In this document: in pieces, positions 6,431 to 16,300 of the stretch
Layout: each line of letters begins with the position of its first letter
Position numbering within the stretch: position 1 is the stretch's first letter
Assembly (NCBI RefSeq): GCF_021887715.1
Contig: NZ_JAIQXX010000021.1
Coordinates: 1 to 43,902, forward strand
Reading direction: 5' to 3'
DNA: 43,902 nucleotides
Source of the DNA: Winogradskyella immobilis
GTDB taxonomy: Bacteria; Bacteroidota; Bacteroidia; Flavobacteriales; Flavobacteriaceae
Translations under genes and position numbers: made by a program
The notes under the pieces: generated by a model
What the model saw: only the letters and a program-made list of their open reading frames with translations
Databases searched by the model: none
Told to the model about the DNA's origin: nothing

Positions 6431-7513
6431 CTATTTTTTATAAAAAGGTAATTTTACTACAGTTGCCGGAATAGCTTTTTTACGCACTTGAATATTAATT
6501 TTACTATCTACAGCAGCAAAAACCTTAGGCACATAACCTAAGCCAATACCAATGCCTAAACTAGGGCTCATGGTACCAGATGTAACTCTACCAATGGTTT
6601 TACCTTGTGTATCTACAATATCATAACCATGACGCGGAATACCGCGTTCGTCGAGTTTAAAGGCTACTAATTTATTTTCAGGCTTACGTAATTTTTCAGC
6701 CTCTAAAGCTTCACTATTAGTAAAGGTTTTGTTGAATTTACAAACCCAACCTAATCCTGCTTCAATAGGCGATGTAGTATCATCTATATCATTGCCATAT
6801 AAGCAGTAACCCATTTCTAAACGTAGCGTATCTCTTGCAGCAAGACCAATAGGTTTAATACCAAAATCTGCACCAGCTTCTAAAACTTTATCCCATATTT
6901 GTTTTACTTCAGAATTTTTGCAATAAATTTCAAATCCACCGCTTCCAGTATAACCTGTAGCTGAAATGATAACATGTTCTATTCCCGCAAAATCACCAAC
7001 TACAAAATTGTAAAAGTTTATGGCAGACAGATCATGGCTAGATAAAGACTGCATGGCTTCTACAGCTTTTGGACCTTGTATAGCTAATAAGGAATAATCT
7101 TCGCTTAAATCGCGCATATCTGCGCCAACATCATTTTTTGAAGCTATCCAATTCCAATCTTTTTCTATATTACTGGCATTAACGACTAAAAGATACGTTT
7201 CATCTTTTATCTTGTAGATGATTAAATCGTCAACAACTCCGCCATCATCATTAGGTAAACAACTATATTGTGCTTTTCCTATATCTAATTTTGAAGCATC
7301 ATTACTAGATACTTTTTGTATAAGATCTAATGCCTTTGGGCCTTCAATTAAAAATTCTCCCATATGAGACACATCAAAAACACCAACGGCTTTTCTAACG
7401 GTTTCGTGTTCTATATTAACGCCTTCATATTGCACAGGCATATTATAACCCGCAAATGGTACCATTTTAGCTCCAAGGGCTTCGTGTGTAGCTGTTAATG
7501 CTGTATTTTTCAT
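6431..7513 (-). CDS. gcvT: Aminomethyltransferase, glycine cleavage T protein
   Basis: The folate-dependent T protein of glycine cleavage. It starts [20 protein letters not shown], as flavobacterial GcvT proteins do, and continues with FDVSHMGEF and [16 protein letters not shown] near the middle and a C-terminal barrel domain. I take the ATG at 7513. An in-frame TTG at 7528 would add five residues not seen in relatives. The H and P genes are not in this window, so the system is dispersed. It is immediately followed by glsA. Confidence 0.95.
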   Translation of the reverse strand: MKNTALTATHEALGAKMVPFAGYNMPVQYEGVNIEHETVRKAVGVFDVSHMGEFLIEGPKALDLIQKVSSNDASKLDIGKAQYSCLPNDDGGVVDDLIIYKIKDETYLLVVNASNIEKDWNWIASKNDVGADMRDLSEDYSLLAIQGPKAVEAMQSLSSHDLSAINFYNFVVGDFAGIEHVIISATGYTGSGGFEIYCKNSEVKQIWDKVLEAGADFGIKPIGLAARDTLRLEMGYCLYGNDIDDTTSPIEAGLGWVCKFNKTFTNSEALEAEKLRKPENKLVAFKLDERGIPRHGYDIVDTQGKTIGRVTSGTMSPSLGIGIGLGYVPKVFAAVDSKINIQVRKKAIPATVVKLPFYKK

Positions 7514-7638
7514 TTGTATTAAATTCAAAAAATTGATGCGCTAAATTAATGAAATTTTGCGTTAAAGTAGAGTAGTAGCTATAGTTAAAATATAGTAAAA
7601 GTTATCGGCTAAATTTAAAGTGATTATTTGCTCTATAA

Positions 7639-9969
7639 CTAAAGAGAAAACCATTTACGAACCGTAGCTTCTGCTTTTTTGTTATTAGGTGTAAACGACG
7701 TATTCTCTCGACCACGATATTCTAAATAACTTGGAAATTTCCACCACAGAATACCACGACACCATTCCTCGTCTTTAATACCGTTAAAAATCACCTTATA
7801 AGCTCTATCTTGATGTTCTTCATTAAAGATGTTGTTATCTCCATCTGAATAAGGTAATTTCCATGGTGCGTTTAAGCTCCTAAATCCTATTTCTGTAAAT
7901 ACTATTGGCTTTTTGTAGGTGTTGTATACCGATTTTATTTTCGTTTTTACATCTTCAAACGTAGCATTTAACTCTTCGTCAGTAGCATTATTTTTATCGC
8001 TTAATGGATAGTAAGAATTAATACCAATAAAATCGAGTTCATTCCAAAGGCTTACGGTTTCAAATTCTTTTCCCCAATTGGCGCAATACGTCATTTGACC
8101 AGAGTATAATCCACGAAGATTTTTAATCATTTTCTCCCATTCTTCTTGATGTGTAAGCATAGCTTTAGAAAACTCAACACCAACGGCAAACATTTCAATA
8201 TCATGTATTTCAGCTAAAAAGGCATAATGTCTAATCCATTTGTAATAATACTTAAAGAATTTTTGCCATTGCGCTTCAGTTTTAAACTCCATATCACCAG
8301 ACCAACCTCTACCAACAAAAACTTGAGGTTTAAGTAGTGTAGACATACCGAGTTGTTTGGCTTCATAAGCAGAATGAATAACTCCTTGATCATTCTCTGA
8401 ACGAGCACTTTTATTTAAAGATAAATATGTAGGATCTGTATCTCCGCTATTTCTTATATAACTATATGGCACAATAGTAACGGCATTGGCGCCCATGTTT
8501 TTTTGTTTGGTTAAAGACTCTGTAGCTTTACGAGAGAGATAACCATTGTAAATGCCATAACCTTCATGCGCAAAATTAAACCCTTTTAAATAAGATATAT
8601 AGGGTTTGCGCTTTATTGCAATAGGAATATTATCGGCTATGGTTTTGAGATGTGTTTTCCAACCGATTTCTAATTGTTTTATTTCTATTACTGTTGGTTG
8701 CCAGGTGTTATAACGCTCTAAGAATATAGATTTGCCCCATGTTTTAAGTAAAAAATCAACTAAAATTGCAGACATACAATCTACAACTAAACCCGATTCG
8801 TTTTCTATAAGCGTATTGTCAAATAATTCTTTTAAAGATAATGTATTATTAGATTTTACTAGTCTGCCAACCCAATATTTATAACCGTTGCGTTGCCATT
8901 GTGTGGTAAAGTATACAGGTAAACCTCGTTGTAACGTTAAAGATTTTGAAGTGCCTAATACTTTTTGAATAATTAAATCATTTTCTTTCTGAATGTAGTT
9001 GTCACGGTATTTATCGTTAATAATAGTATGTACAGAAAAATCACTGGTATTAAAATGCGCTTGTTCGGTAATCCCTAACATTAAGCCTTTGTCTTCTGCA
9101 GTTTTATAAATGTGATAATTAATCTTTGGTAACAATTCTGTTGTATTGGTAAATTCTAAAATAGCAGTTGTTGAGGTTTCTAATGTTGTTGCTAATTGCG
9201 ATACTTTTGAAGGCGACATCTCCTTTTGATGCGATATAATATTAAAATGCTCTGTTTTATTAATCGTATCATTTCCTGACGAATAATCGAAATGAACTTT
9301 ACGATCTACTTTCCAAGATGCATTAAAATCACCCATGGTAACCTTAGAATTGTTTCTGTAGATTTCATAATCCATATTCTGAAAATAAAAACCACGTCGC
9401 CTTCTACCGCTTTGCTCTAATTGTTTTTCTAAAAAATTATAAACCGCATTGGCGTCATTACCAGTGATAAGACTAAAAGGTAATGTGTTATTCTCTGGGT
9501 TTGGATAAGACATTAAAGAAAAGATGTCTTGTTTTTTATTGTAGGTATTTTGGTTAAAACGGAGACTGTTTTTGGTAAAATTAAGCGGTAAGTCTTTAGA
9601 GAATTCTTTAACTAAAGGATTATCTTCTGGTGTACCTACAATAAAAAGTACATTATTAGCTTTGTCTTGAGCTGTTAACTCAGAAACAGATTTGTATGTT
9701 GTAGCGATAGAAAAACGGCCTTGTTGCGGAGCTTTAGAAGCCGTTTCTAACAGAGTACGATATTTAGTTTCTAAAGCTGTGTTTTTGGTACCAAAAACAA
9801 ATAATACAGAACGTTTTTCAAATCCGTTGCGTTGTAATTGACGTTTCGTTATGGTTGAGTCTATTTGTGTTTCAGGTGTTAGTATAGCTAAATCTTTCTT
9901 AGATGTAGAGGTATTACAACATAGTAATGTTATAGCTAAAATAAAAGTTAGGTATACCCCGTTTTTCAT
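7639..9969 (-). CDS. Lipoprotein with C-terminal GH113-like glycoside hydrolase domain
   Basis: A 776-residue exported protein. The N-terminus has a hydrophobic signal ending in LLCC (Cys 17/18), a somewhat atypical lipobox. Residues from about 455 to 776 form a TIM barrel like GH113 beta-mannanases and related 'glycoside hydrolase TIM-barrel-like' proteins. They include KGFNFAHEGYG (462 on), the likely acid/base E599 in VGVEFSK and the likely nucleophile E693 in FTEIGF. Residues about 50-450 are not a familiar hydrolase module. The part around 340-440 (RGLPVYF, then ILVDFLLKTWGKSIFLERY) resembles the tail of gluzincin peptidases, but no HExxH is visible. The gene stands alone between gcvT and a small membrane protein. 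The substrate is unknown. Confidence 0.75.
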   Translation of the reverse strand: MKNGVYLTFILAITLLCCNTSTSKKDLAILTPETQIDSTITKRQLQRNGFEKRSVLFVFGTKNTALETKYRTLLETASKAPQQGRFSIATTYKSVSELTAQDKANNVLFIVGTPEDNPLVKEFSKDLPLNFTKNSLRFNQNTYNKKQDIFSLMSYPNPENNTLPFSLITGNDANAVYNFLEKQLEQSGRRRRGFYFQNMDYEIYRNNSKVTMGDFNASWKVDRKVHFDYSSGNDTINKTEHFNIISHQKEMSPSKVSQLATTLETSTTAILEFTNTTELLPKINYHIYKTAEDKGLMLGITEQAHFNTSDFSVHTIINDKYRDNYIQKENDLIIQKVLGTSKSLTLQRGLPVYFTTQWQRNGYKYWVGRLVKSNNTLSLKELFDNTLIENESGLVVDCMSAILVDFLLKTWGKSIFLERYNTWQPTVIEIKQLEIGWKTHLKTIADNIPIAIKRKPYISYLKGFNFAHEGYGIYNGYLSRKATESLTKQKNMGANAVTIVPYSYIRNSGDTDPTYLSLNKSARSENDQGVIHSAYEAKQLGMSTLLKPQVFVGRGWSGDMEFKTEAQWQKFFKYYYKWIRHYAFLAEIHDIEMFAVGVEFSKAMLTHQEEWEKMIKNLRGLYSGQMTYCANWGKEFETVSLWNELDFIGINSYYPLSDKNNATDEELNATFEDVKTKIKSVYNTYKKPIVFTEIGFRSLNAPWKLPYSDGDNNIFNEEHQDRAYKVIFNGIKDEEWCRGILWWKFPSYLEYRGRENTSFTPNNKKAEATVRKWFSL

Positions 9970-10090
9970 AGGTTAAAAATTGAAACGTTAGTTTGAAGGG
10001 CTTAAAATACTATTTATTGCATAATTAGTATTTAAATATAAGTTAAGATTGATAAAGTGTCTTAAAATAGAAGACTAACTAAAAGATTAA

Positions 10091-10612
10091 CTACCACATT
10101 TCACTCACTTCATTTTTAATAAAAGAAAGCGCTGCATTACTTGGTGGTTGTTTGTCCATAAGATCAGTTAAAATAATCTCGCGTAACTTGTTTGCTGTTT
10201 TTGCTTTTTCTAGTAAGCTCGCCTTACGAATCATTTGAATAGTTGCATTCTTGGCGGCATTAATAATACTCCAACATTCGTCAGAAACATAGATTTGTTG
10301 CGATAAATTATGTTCAAACTCTTGTTCAATAGTAGCTATAAGTAAGGCTTCATAATCTTCTTTATTAGAAGAAGTTGGATGGACTCTAATTAATAATTTA
10401 GAAGGAGATATGCGTTCTAAAAAAAGTGCCATGCGTTCATAGGCTTGTAAGCGTATAGGAAAGGCATCTTTTTGCAAATCTTTTTGAAGTGTAAATTTCC
10501 TTAAATTAAATTCGTTTTCAATATGCTGCTTAAAAAAATAGTAAGCAATACCACCAGTAATTAGTGCTGGTATTGCATATAAAAAAAGGTCAAATAGTTT
10601 ATCAGTATCCAT
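10091..10612 (-). CDS. Conserved membrane-anchored protein (DUF7935-like)
   Basis: A 173-residue protein with one N-terminal transmembrane segment (about 9-27), then a charged, mostly helical cytoplasmic part (FTLQKDLQKDAFPIRLQAYERM onward). I recognise the type as a conserved Bacteroidota membrane protein but not its function. The DUF7935 label is from memory and uncertain. It starts 14 bases after the FMN glutamate-synthase-like gene, also an N-terminally anchored protein, so the two are probably co-transcribed and may sit together at the membrane. Confidence 0.7.
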   Translation of the reverse strand: MDTDKLFDLFLYAIPALITGGIAYYFFKQHIENEFNLRKFTLQKDLQKDAFPIRLQAYERMALFLERISPSKLLIRVHPTSSNKEDYEALLIATIEQEFEHNLSQQIYVSDECWSIINAAKNATIQMIRKASLLEKAKTANKLREIILTDLMDKQPPSNAALSFIKNEVSEMW

Positions 10613-10626
10613 TGTTTAGTATGTTT

Positions 10627-12186
10627 TTATGTATTATCATTTCCGCCTAAATGTATACAATCTTTTAGCGATTGCATACTTTTAAATGGTACAGGTGTTT
10701 TTTCGTAACAATACGTTTTGTTTAGCGCTTTCGCTAAATTTTGATCATCTACATTAACTTGAACATCACCCATATTAAATTGCGCAGGATGTTCATGGCC
10801 AGCTGCATGTGTAATTTCAATAAGCTCTTTTCTAAAAGTTTTAAAATATTGGGCCAAACGTTCAGATTTTAAGGTGACATTAATACCTTTTTGTAACCAC
10901 TTGTTTTGGGTTGCAACTCCACTAGGACAATGATTTGTATGGCATACTTGCGCTTGTATACAGCCAATGCTCATCATAGCTTCTCTAGCGACATTAATGC
11001 AATCTACACCCATAGCAAATGCCATAGCTGCTTTTGCAGGAAAGCCTAATTTTCCGCTACCAATAAAAACAATACGATCGGTTAGGTTTTTCTCTTGAAA
11101 TAATTTGTACACTTTACTAAAGCCATAAACCCAAGGTAAGGACACATGATCTGCAAAACTTGGAGGTGCAGCTCCTGTACCGCCTTCGCCACCATCAATA
11201 GTAATAAAATCTGGACCTTTATTTGTTGAACTCATAATATTAACGAGCTCTTCCCATTGTTCAGTTTTACCAATAGCAGCTTTTACACCAACAGGTAAGC
11301 CTGTAGCTTCAGCTATAGATTCAATAAACTCTATTAACTCCGGAACATTAGTAAATGCCGTGTGATGCGGTGGAGATAATACATCTTCTCCAAGTTTAAC
11401 ACCTCGTATTTCAGCAATTTCCTCAGTAATCTTTGCGCCAGGTAAAACACCACCTTTTCCAGGTTTAGCACCTTGCGATAATTTAATTTCTATGGCTCTT
11501 ATAAAAGGATTTTTGTTAACGAGCTCTACCATTTTATCCATTGAAAAATTACCTTCAGTATCTCTAACTCCAAAATAACCTGTCCCAAAATGAAATACAA
11601 CATCACCACCATTACTGTGGTATGAAGATAGTCCTCCTTCTCCAGTATTATGATAAGCTCCTGCCATTTTGGCTCCTTTGTTTAACGAATCTACAGCTCT
11701 AGCCGATAAAGAGCCAAAACTCATTGCAGAAATGTTAATGATCGATGCTGGGCGAAAGGGTTTTCTACGATTGCTATGTTTCCCCATGACTTTAGCACAA
11801 GGTAAAAAGCAATGATCAGTAGCATTTGGATGATCATCTCCTATTTTATAGGGCATCATGGCATTGGTGATAAACATATGCTGGTATGCAAAAATATCAC
11901 GATCAGTACCAAAACCTTCATAGTTGTTTTCTTTCTTCGCAGAAGCGTATATCCAACCGCGTTCAATACGATTAAAAGGTAATTCTTCGCGATTATTGGC
12001 GACCAAATACTGCCTTAATTCTGGACCTATTTTTTCAAGAATATACCTAAAATGTCCAATAATAGGAAAGTTGTGACTTACGGTATGTTTTTTTTGAAAA
12101 ACATCTCTAATGGCAATTATTATTAAAATTAAAATAACCCATTGCCACCATGTAACTGCTTGTAAAAAGTTTAAAAAAGTATCCAT
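10627..12186 (-). CDS. FMN-binding glutamate-synthase-like protein, membrane anchored
   Basis: A 519-residue protein with an N-terminal membrane segment (about 12-27, WWQWVILILIIIAI) followed by the FMN/3Fe-4S domain of glutamate synthase. It has GEGGLSSYH, LSQGAKPGKGG, the flavin-site GGEGGTGAAP and a Cys pattern C-x5-C-x4-C (CIQAQVCHTNHC) that fits the 3Fe-4S ligands. The glutamine amidotransferase domain and the small NADPH subunit are absent, so it is not a conventional GOGAT. The reaction of this orphan family is not known to me. It lies 4 bases after the M20 gene and 14 bases before the small membrane protein gene. Confidence 0.88.
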   Translation of the reverse strand: MDTFLNFLQAVTWWQWVILILIIIAIRDVFQKKHTVSHNFPIIGHFRYILEKIGPELRQYLVANNREELPFNRIERGWIYASAKKENNYEGFGTDRDIFAYQHMFITNAMMPYKIGDDHPNATDHCFLPCAKVMGKHSNRRKPFRPASIINISAMSFGSLSARAVDSLNKGAKMAGAYHNTGEGGLSSYHSNGGDVVFHFGTGYFGVRDTEGNFSMDKMVELVNKNPFIRAIEIKLSQGAKPGKGGVLPGAKITEEIAEIRGVKLGEDVLSPPHHTAFTNVPELIEFIESIAEATGLPVGVKAAIGKTEQWEELVNIMSSTNKGPDFITIDGGEGGTGAAPPSFADHVSLPWVYGFSKVYKLFQEKNLTDRIVFIGSGKLGFPAKAAMAFAMGVDCINVAREAMMSIGCIQAQVCHTNHCPSGVATQNKWLQKGINVTLKSERLAQYFKTFRKELIEITHAAGHEHPAQFNMGDVQVNVDDQNLAKALNKTYCYEKTPVPFKSMQSLKDCIHLGGNDNT

Positions 12187-12190
12187 TTGT

Positions 12191-13483
12191 CTAATAATTT
12201 AAATAATCAAACGACATTTGAATAAATGTCTTTACACCTAATAAAATTCCGCTTTCATCAATAAAAAAATCAGGCGTGTGATGAGGTGCCGCTTCAGATC
12301 GAGGTGTATTTACAGGTTTACCTCCTAAAAAGAAATATACGCCAGGAATTTCTTTTTGAAAAAAAGAAAAATCTTCTGCACCTGTAATAGCTTTCATTAA
12401 AATAACATTGTCTTTACCAGCAACTTTTTCAAAAGAAGGCAACATTTGTGCGGTTAAATCTGGGTCGTTATAAGTAATTGGATAGCCTTCATCAATATCA
12501 ACCACAGCTTCTGCACGATATGCTTTTGCAAGAGTAGGAATCATCTCTTTCATGCGTTTATGAATCTGTGCTTGCATATCATAATCTAATGTTCTTAACG
12601 TCCCAATAATTTGAGCAGATTCTGGGATGATGTTACTACGAACACCACTTGTAAATTTCCCAATAGATAATACTGCAGCTTCTTTAGTAAGCGGTGACTC
12701 TCGACTAATAATGGTTTGTAACCCATCAATAATCTTAACGCTAGCCATAATAGGGTCTACACTTGTCCATGGTGTAGAACCATGACTTTGTTTTCCTGTA
12801 ACATTAATTTCAAAACTATTTACAGCAGCCATAATGCCAGCAGGTTTATAGGATATGGTTCCAACATCATTTCCTGCACTAATATGTAAACCAAAAATAG
12901 CATCTACATCAGGGTTTTTTAAAACACCTTCTTTTACCATTAGCTTAGCTCCACCTTCTTCTCCAGGAGGCGCACCTTCTTCGGCAGGTTGAAAAATGAA
13001 TTTAATTGTACCTTTTATTTTATCGGTATTATTTGCCATAATTTCAGCGACTCCCATTAAAATAGCAATATGTGTATCGTGACCACAAGCGTGCATAACA
13101 CCAACCTCAGTATCTCTAAATGTAGAAGTCACTGTAGATTTAAAAGGGACATCAGTACGTTCAGTAACTGGTAAGGCATCAATGTCAGCTCTAAGTGCTA
13201 AAACTTTCCCTGGGTTATCTCCTTTTAAAATTCCAACGACTCCAGTATGCGCAATAACGGTTTGTACTTCCATTCCTAGAGATTTTAAATGCGCAGCAAT
13301 TTTTTCAGCAGTTTTAAATTCACGGTTAGACAATTCTGGATTTTGATGAAAATGGCGACGCCATTCAATAACCTTATCTTCAATGTCTATAATGTCTTTT
13401 TCAATTTTGTTTTGTGCAAAAGACAAAGACACTCCTAGAAAAAGAAAAATATAAAATGGTTTCATAGACTTAATTAGTTTCAT
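12191..13483 (-). CDS. Secreted M20 family amidohydrolase/peptidase
   Basis: A 430-residue M20D-type hydrolase (hippurate / N-acyl amino acid hydrolase group). It starts with a signal peptide ending near SFAQ. Metal-site elements are visible: MHACGHDTH, PAEEGA and GAEDFSFF, plus a dimerisation domain around KQSHGSTPW. It probably removes an acyl group from an N-acyl amino acid outside the cytoplasm; the substrate is not determined. The first ATG (13483) gives MKLIKSM before the hydrophobic stretch; the second ATG at 13465 would give a more typical signal peptide. It is the first gene of a probable three-gene unit. Confidence 0.9.
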   Translation of the reverse strand: MKLIKSMKPFYIFLFLGVSLSFAQNKIEKDIIDIEDKVIEWRRHFHQNPELSNREFKTAEKIAAHLKSLGMEVQTVIAHTGVVGILKGDNPGKVLALRADIDALPVTERTDVPFKSTVTSTFRDTEVGVMHACGHDTHIAILMGVAEIMANNTDKIKGTIKFIFQPAEEGAPPGEEGGAKLMVKEGVLKNPDVDAIFGLHISAGNDVGTISYKPAGIMAAVNSFEINVTGKQSHGSTPWTSVDPIMASVKIIDGLQTIISRESPLTKEAAVLSIGKFTSGVRSNIIPESAQIIGTLRTLDYDMQAQIHKRMKEMIPTLAKAYRAEAVVDIDEGYPITYNDPDLTAQMLPSFEKVAGKDNVILMKAITGAEDFSFFQKEIPGVYFFLGGKPVNTPRSEAAPHHTPDFFIDESGILLGVKTFIQMSFDYLNY

Positions 13484-13560
13484 AGGGTTAGTGATTTAAT
13501 ATAATTCTGAATTATAAAAGCTAAAGATATTTAAAATTTAATAAACTTATATCCGTTGTT

Positions 13561-13683
13561 TTAATATTGAAGTAATGCAGTCATAGCAGACAAAGCAAAT
13601 TTTACATTTGAGTTAACAGCAGTTGCTATTTTGCTGTTAATTGACATAGCGTTTTTAGCACTTTCTGAAACATCAAAAATCAC
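13561..13683 (-). pseudogene. Possible gene remnant in the gap before uvrD
   Basis: Within the 388-bp gap 13484-13871 the minus strand keeps an open frame ending in TAA at 13563-13561. The frame gives a protein-like helical tail (VIFDVSESAKNAM, then NSKIATAVNSNVKFALSAM). An ATG at 13647 would give 28 residues; the same frame stays open further upstream without a convincing start. It reads like the C-terminus of a lost gene, but the family is not recognised. The rest of the gap is AT-rich and shows nothing else I can support. Confidence 0.3.
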
Positions 13684-13871
13684 TTTAAAAATAAAACACC
13701 GAATGTTATAAGTATATATAATGGATAATGTGTTTTTATATAATTATTTTTAATAAACATATCGATATAAAATAGGATTACAAATTATCTGTAGATTGTT
13801 TATAATTATTAATAAAACCGCCCATTAATAATGTATACTTTGGTTATTTTCACAATTCGAAAATTTAAGAT

Positions 13872-16202
13872 TTGGAAAACTATTTAAGTCAACTTAATGA
13901 AGCACAATTAGCGCCAACTTTACAAAAAGATGGACCGATGATTGTAATTGCAGGCGCAGGATCTGGTAAAACACGTGTACTTACCTATAGGATTGCCTAT
14001 TTAATGAGTCAAGGTGTGGATGCTTTTAATATATTGGCATTGACATTTACCAATAAAGCGGCTCGAGAAATGAAAGGTAGAATTGCGGATATCGTTGGTG
14101 ATAGTGAAGCAAAAAACCTTTGGATGGGAACATTTCACTCTGTTTTTGCAAAGATTTTGCGTTTTGAAGGTCATCATCTTGGTTTTCCTAGTAATTTCAC
14201 GATCTACGACACGCAAGATTCTCAAAAACTTTTAGGTTCTATAATTAAAGAAATGAACCTCGATAAAGACATCTATAAAACAAAACAGATTTATAGTAGA
14301 ATATCTTCATACAAGAACAGCTTAATTACAGTAAAAGCCTATTTTAAAAATCCTGAATTGATTGAAGCTGATGCTATGGCACGTCGACCACGTATGGGAG
14401 ACATATATGCAGCATATGTAGATCGCTGTTTCAAAGCTGGCGCTATGGATTTTGATGACTTGCTCTTACGCACTAATGAGTTGTTAACGCGTTTTCCAAA
14501 CGTTTTAGCGCAGTACCAAAATAAGTTCCGTTACATATTGGTAGACGAGTATCAAGATACCAATCACTCGCAATATTTAATTGTAAGAGCTTTAGCAGAT
14601 CGCTTTCAAAACATATGTGTAGTTGGTGATGACGCGCAAAGTATCTATGCATTTCGTGGGGCAAACATTAATAATATTCTAAATTTTCAAAAAGATTATG
14701 ATGATGTAAAACTTTATCGATTAGAACAAAACTACCGATCTACAAAGAATATTGTTGGTGCAGCTAATTCTGTTATAGAACACAACAAAACAAAGCTTGA
14801 TAAAGTGGTATGGACTGCTAATGAAGAAGGCGAGAAAGTAAAAGTTAATCGTTCTTTAACCGATGGTGATGAAGGACGTTACGTTGCAAGTACTATTTGG
14901 GAAACAAAAATGAATCAACATCTACATAATAGTGATTTTGCAGTATTATACAGAACAAATGCGCAATCTAGAGCTATTGAAGATGCTTTGCGTAAACGTG
15001 ATATCCCTTATAGAATCTATGGAGGTTTATCTTTCTATCAACGAAAAGAAATTAAAGACGTTACTGCTTATTTAAGGTTAATATTAAATCCATCGGATGA
15101 AGAAGCTTTAAAACGAATTATTAATTATCCAGCAAGAGGAATAGGTCAGACAACTGTTGATAAATTGGTAGTAGCAGCAAATAATTATGGTAAAACTATT
15201 TTTGAAGTTTTACAACAGTTAGAAAATATTGACATTAGTCTTAACAATGGTACAAAAAACAAACTTAAAGATTTTGTAACGCTTATTGAAAGTTATCAGG
15301 TAATGAATCAGAATGCTAATGCTTTTGATTTGGCTGAACACGTTACTAAATCTAGTGGTTTAATACGTGAGTTTAATAAAGATGGAACACCTGAAGGAAT
15401 TACGCGATTAGAGAATGTTGAAGAGCTTTTAAACGGTATTAAAGATTTTGTAGAAGGGCAAATAGAAATTGCAGATGCTAATGGTTCGCTTGCAGAATTT
15501 TTAGAAGATGTGGCTTTGGCAACCGATTTAGATGCAGATAAAGGAGATCCAAACCATGTAGCACTAATGACTATTCATTTAGCAAAAGGCTTAGAGTTTT
15601 CTCATGTATTCATCGTTGGTTTAGAAGAAGATTTATTTCCTAGTGGTATGAGTATGAATACGCGTAGTGAGCTAGAAGAAGAGCGACGTTTATTTTATGT
15701 AGCTCTGACAAGAGCAGAAAAACAAGCTTATTTAACATACACACTATCGCGTTACCGTTGGGGAAAATTAATAGATGCAGAACCAAGTCGGTTTATAGAA
15801 GAAATTGATGATCAATTTGTAGATATTATTACACCATTGAAAGAACAAAACTTCAACCCTATGCTAGATGCTTCTATATTTGGCGACATAGAACCTAATA
15901 AAATAAGATTTGCTAAGCCTAAAACGGCTACCATAAAACGAAAAGATAAAAACTCTAAACTTGAAAATTTTGTAATTAGCACTCCTAAAAAAATGAAACC
16001 GTTAGCAAAATCAGAAGATAATACAAATCTTTTTGATCATAAACTGACTGTTGGTAATATTGTAAGACATCAGCGTTTTGGAAAAGGCGAAGTGCTTAAG
16101 ATTGAAGGTAAAGGAGGTGATGCAAAAGCAGAAATAAAATTTGAAGTTGGTGGTTCTAAGAAGTTGTTATTACGCTTTGCTAAACTTCAGATATTGAGAT
16201 AA
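13872..16202 (+). CDS. UvrD/PcrA-type ATP-dependent DNA helicase
   Basis: A 776-residue superfamily 1A helicase. Walker A is AGAGSGKT (27-34), motif Ia is LTFTNKAAREM, motif II is LVDEYQDTN, motif III is VGDDAQSIYAFRGA, and late motifs include MTIHLAKGLEF and VALTRAEK. The C-terminus has the small Tudor-like fold (VGNIVRHQRFGKGEVLKIEG) that PcrA uses to touch RNA polymerase. It unwinds DNA in repair and at replication-transcription conflicts. The start is TTG at 13872; an in-frame stop lies two codons upstream and relatives begin at the same residue. Confidence 0.93.
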   Translation: MENYLSQLNEAQLAPTLQKDGPMIVIAGAGSGKTRVLTYRIAYLMSQGVDAFNILALTFTNKAAREMKGRIADIVGDSEAKNLWMGTFHSVFAKILRFEGHHLGFPSNFTIYDTQDSQKLLGSIIKEMNLDKDIYKTKQIYSRISSYKNSLITVKAYFKNPELIEADAMARRPRMGDIYAAYVDRCFKAGAMDFDDLLLRTNELLTRFPNVLAQYQNKFRYILVDEYQDTNHSQYLIVRALADRFQNICVVGDDAQSIYAFRGANINNILNFQKDYDDVKLYRLEQNYRSTKNIVGAANSVIEHNKTKLDKVVWTANEEGEKVKVNRSLTDGDEGRYVASTIWETKMNQHLHNSDFAVLYRTNAQSRAIEDALRKRDIPYRIYGGLSFYQRKEIKDVTAYLRLILNPSDEEALKRIINYPARGIGQTTVDKLVVAANNYGKTIFEVLQQLENIDISLNNGTKNKLKDFVTLIESYQVMNQNANAFDLAEHVTKSSGLIREFNKDGTPEGITRLENVEELLNGIKDFVEGQIEIADANGSLAEFLEDVALATDLDADKGDPNHVALMTIHLAKGLEFSHVFIVGLEEDLFPSGMSMNTRSELEEERRLFYVALTRAEKQAYLTYTLSRYRWGKLIDAEPSRFIEEIDDQFVDIITPLKEQNFNPMLDASIFGDIEPNKIRFAKPKTATIKRKDKNSKLENFVISTPKKMKPLAKSEDNTNLFDHKLTVGNIVRHQRFGKGEVLKIEGKGGDAKAEIKFEVGGSKKLLLRFAKLQILR

Positions 16203-16278
16203 TATAAGAGATAAGAAGTAAGAAGTAAGAAGCAAGAGGAAAGAGATAAGAGATAAGAGGAAAGAGATAAGTTATAAG
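16202..16278 (+). repeat. Seven-base tandem repeat upstream of yciO
   Basis: Eleven consecutive 7-base units ending in AAG (variants AGATAAG, AAGTAAG, AAGCAAG, AGGAAAG, with terminal TATAAG forms), strictly in register. They fill almost the whole gap between the helicase stop and the yciO start. The coding-like strand is purely purine-rich. The unit order suggests slippage. Copy-number change would shift spacing upstream of yciO. Confidence 0.8.
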
Positions 16279-16300
16279 TGCATTGTCTCAAGAAAATAAA

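Noticed and set aside
10005..10033. Weak hairpin upstream of the GH113-like gene
   Set aside because: AT-only stem with a 13-base loop; not stable enough to call a terminator.
16202..16278. CRISPR-like repeat array
   Set aside because: Units are 7 bases with no spacers; it is a simple tandem repeat.
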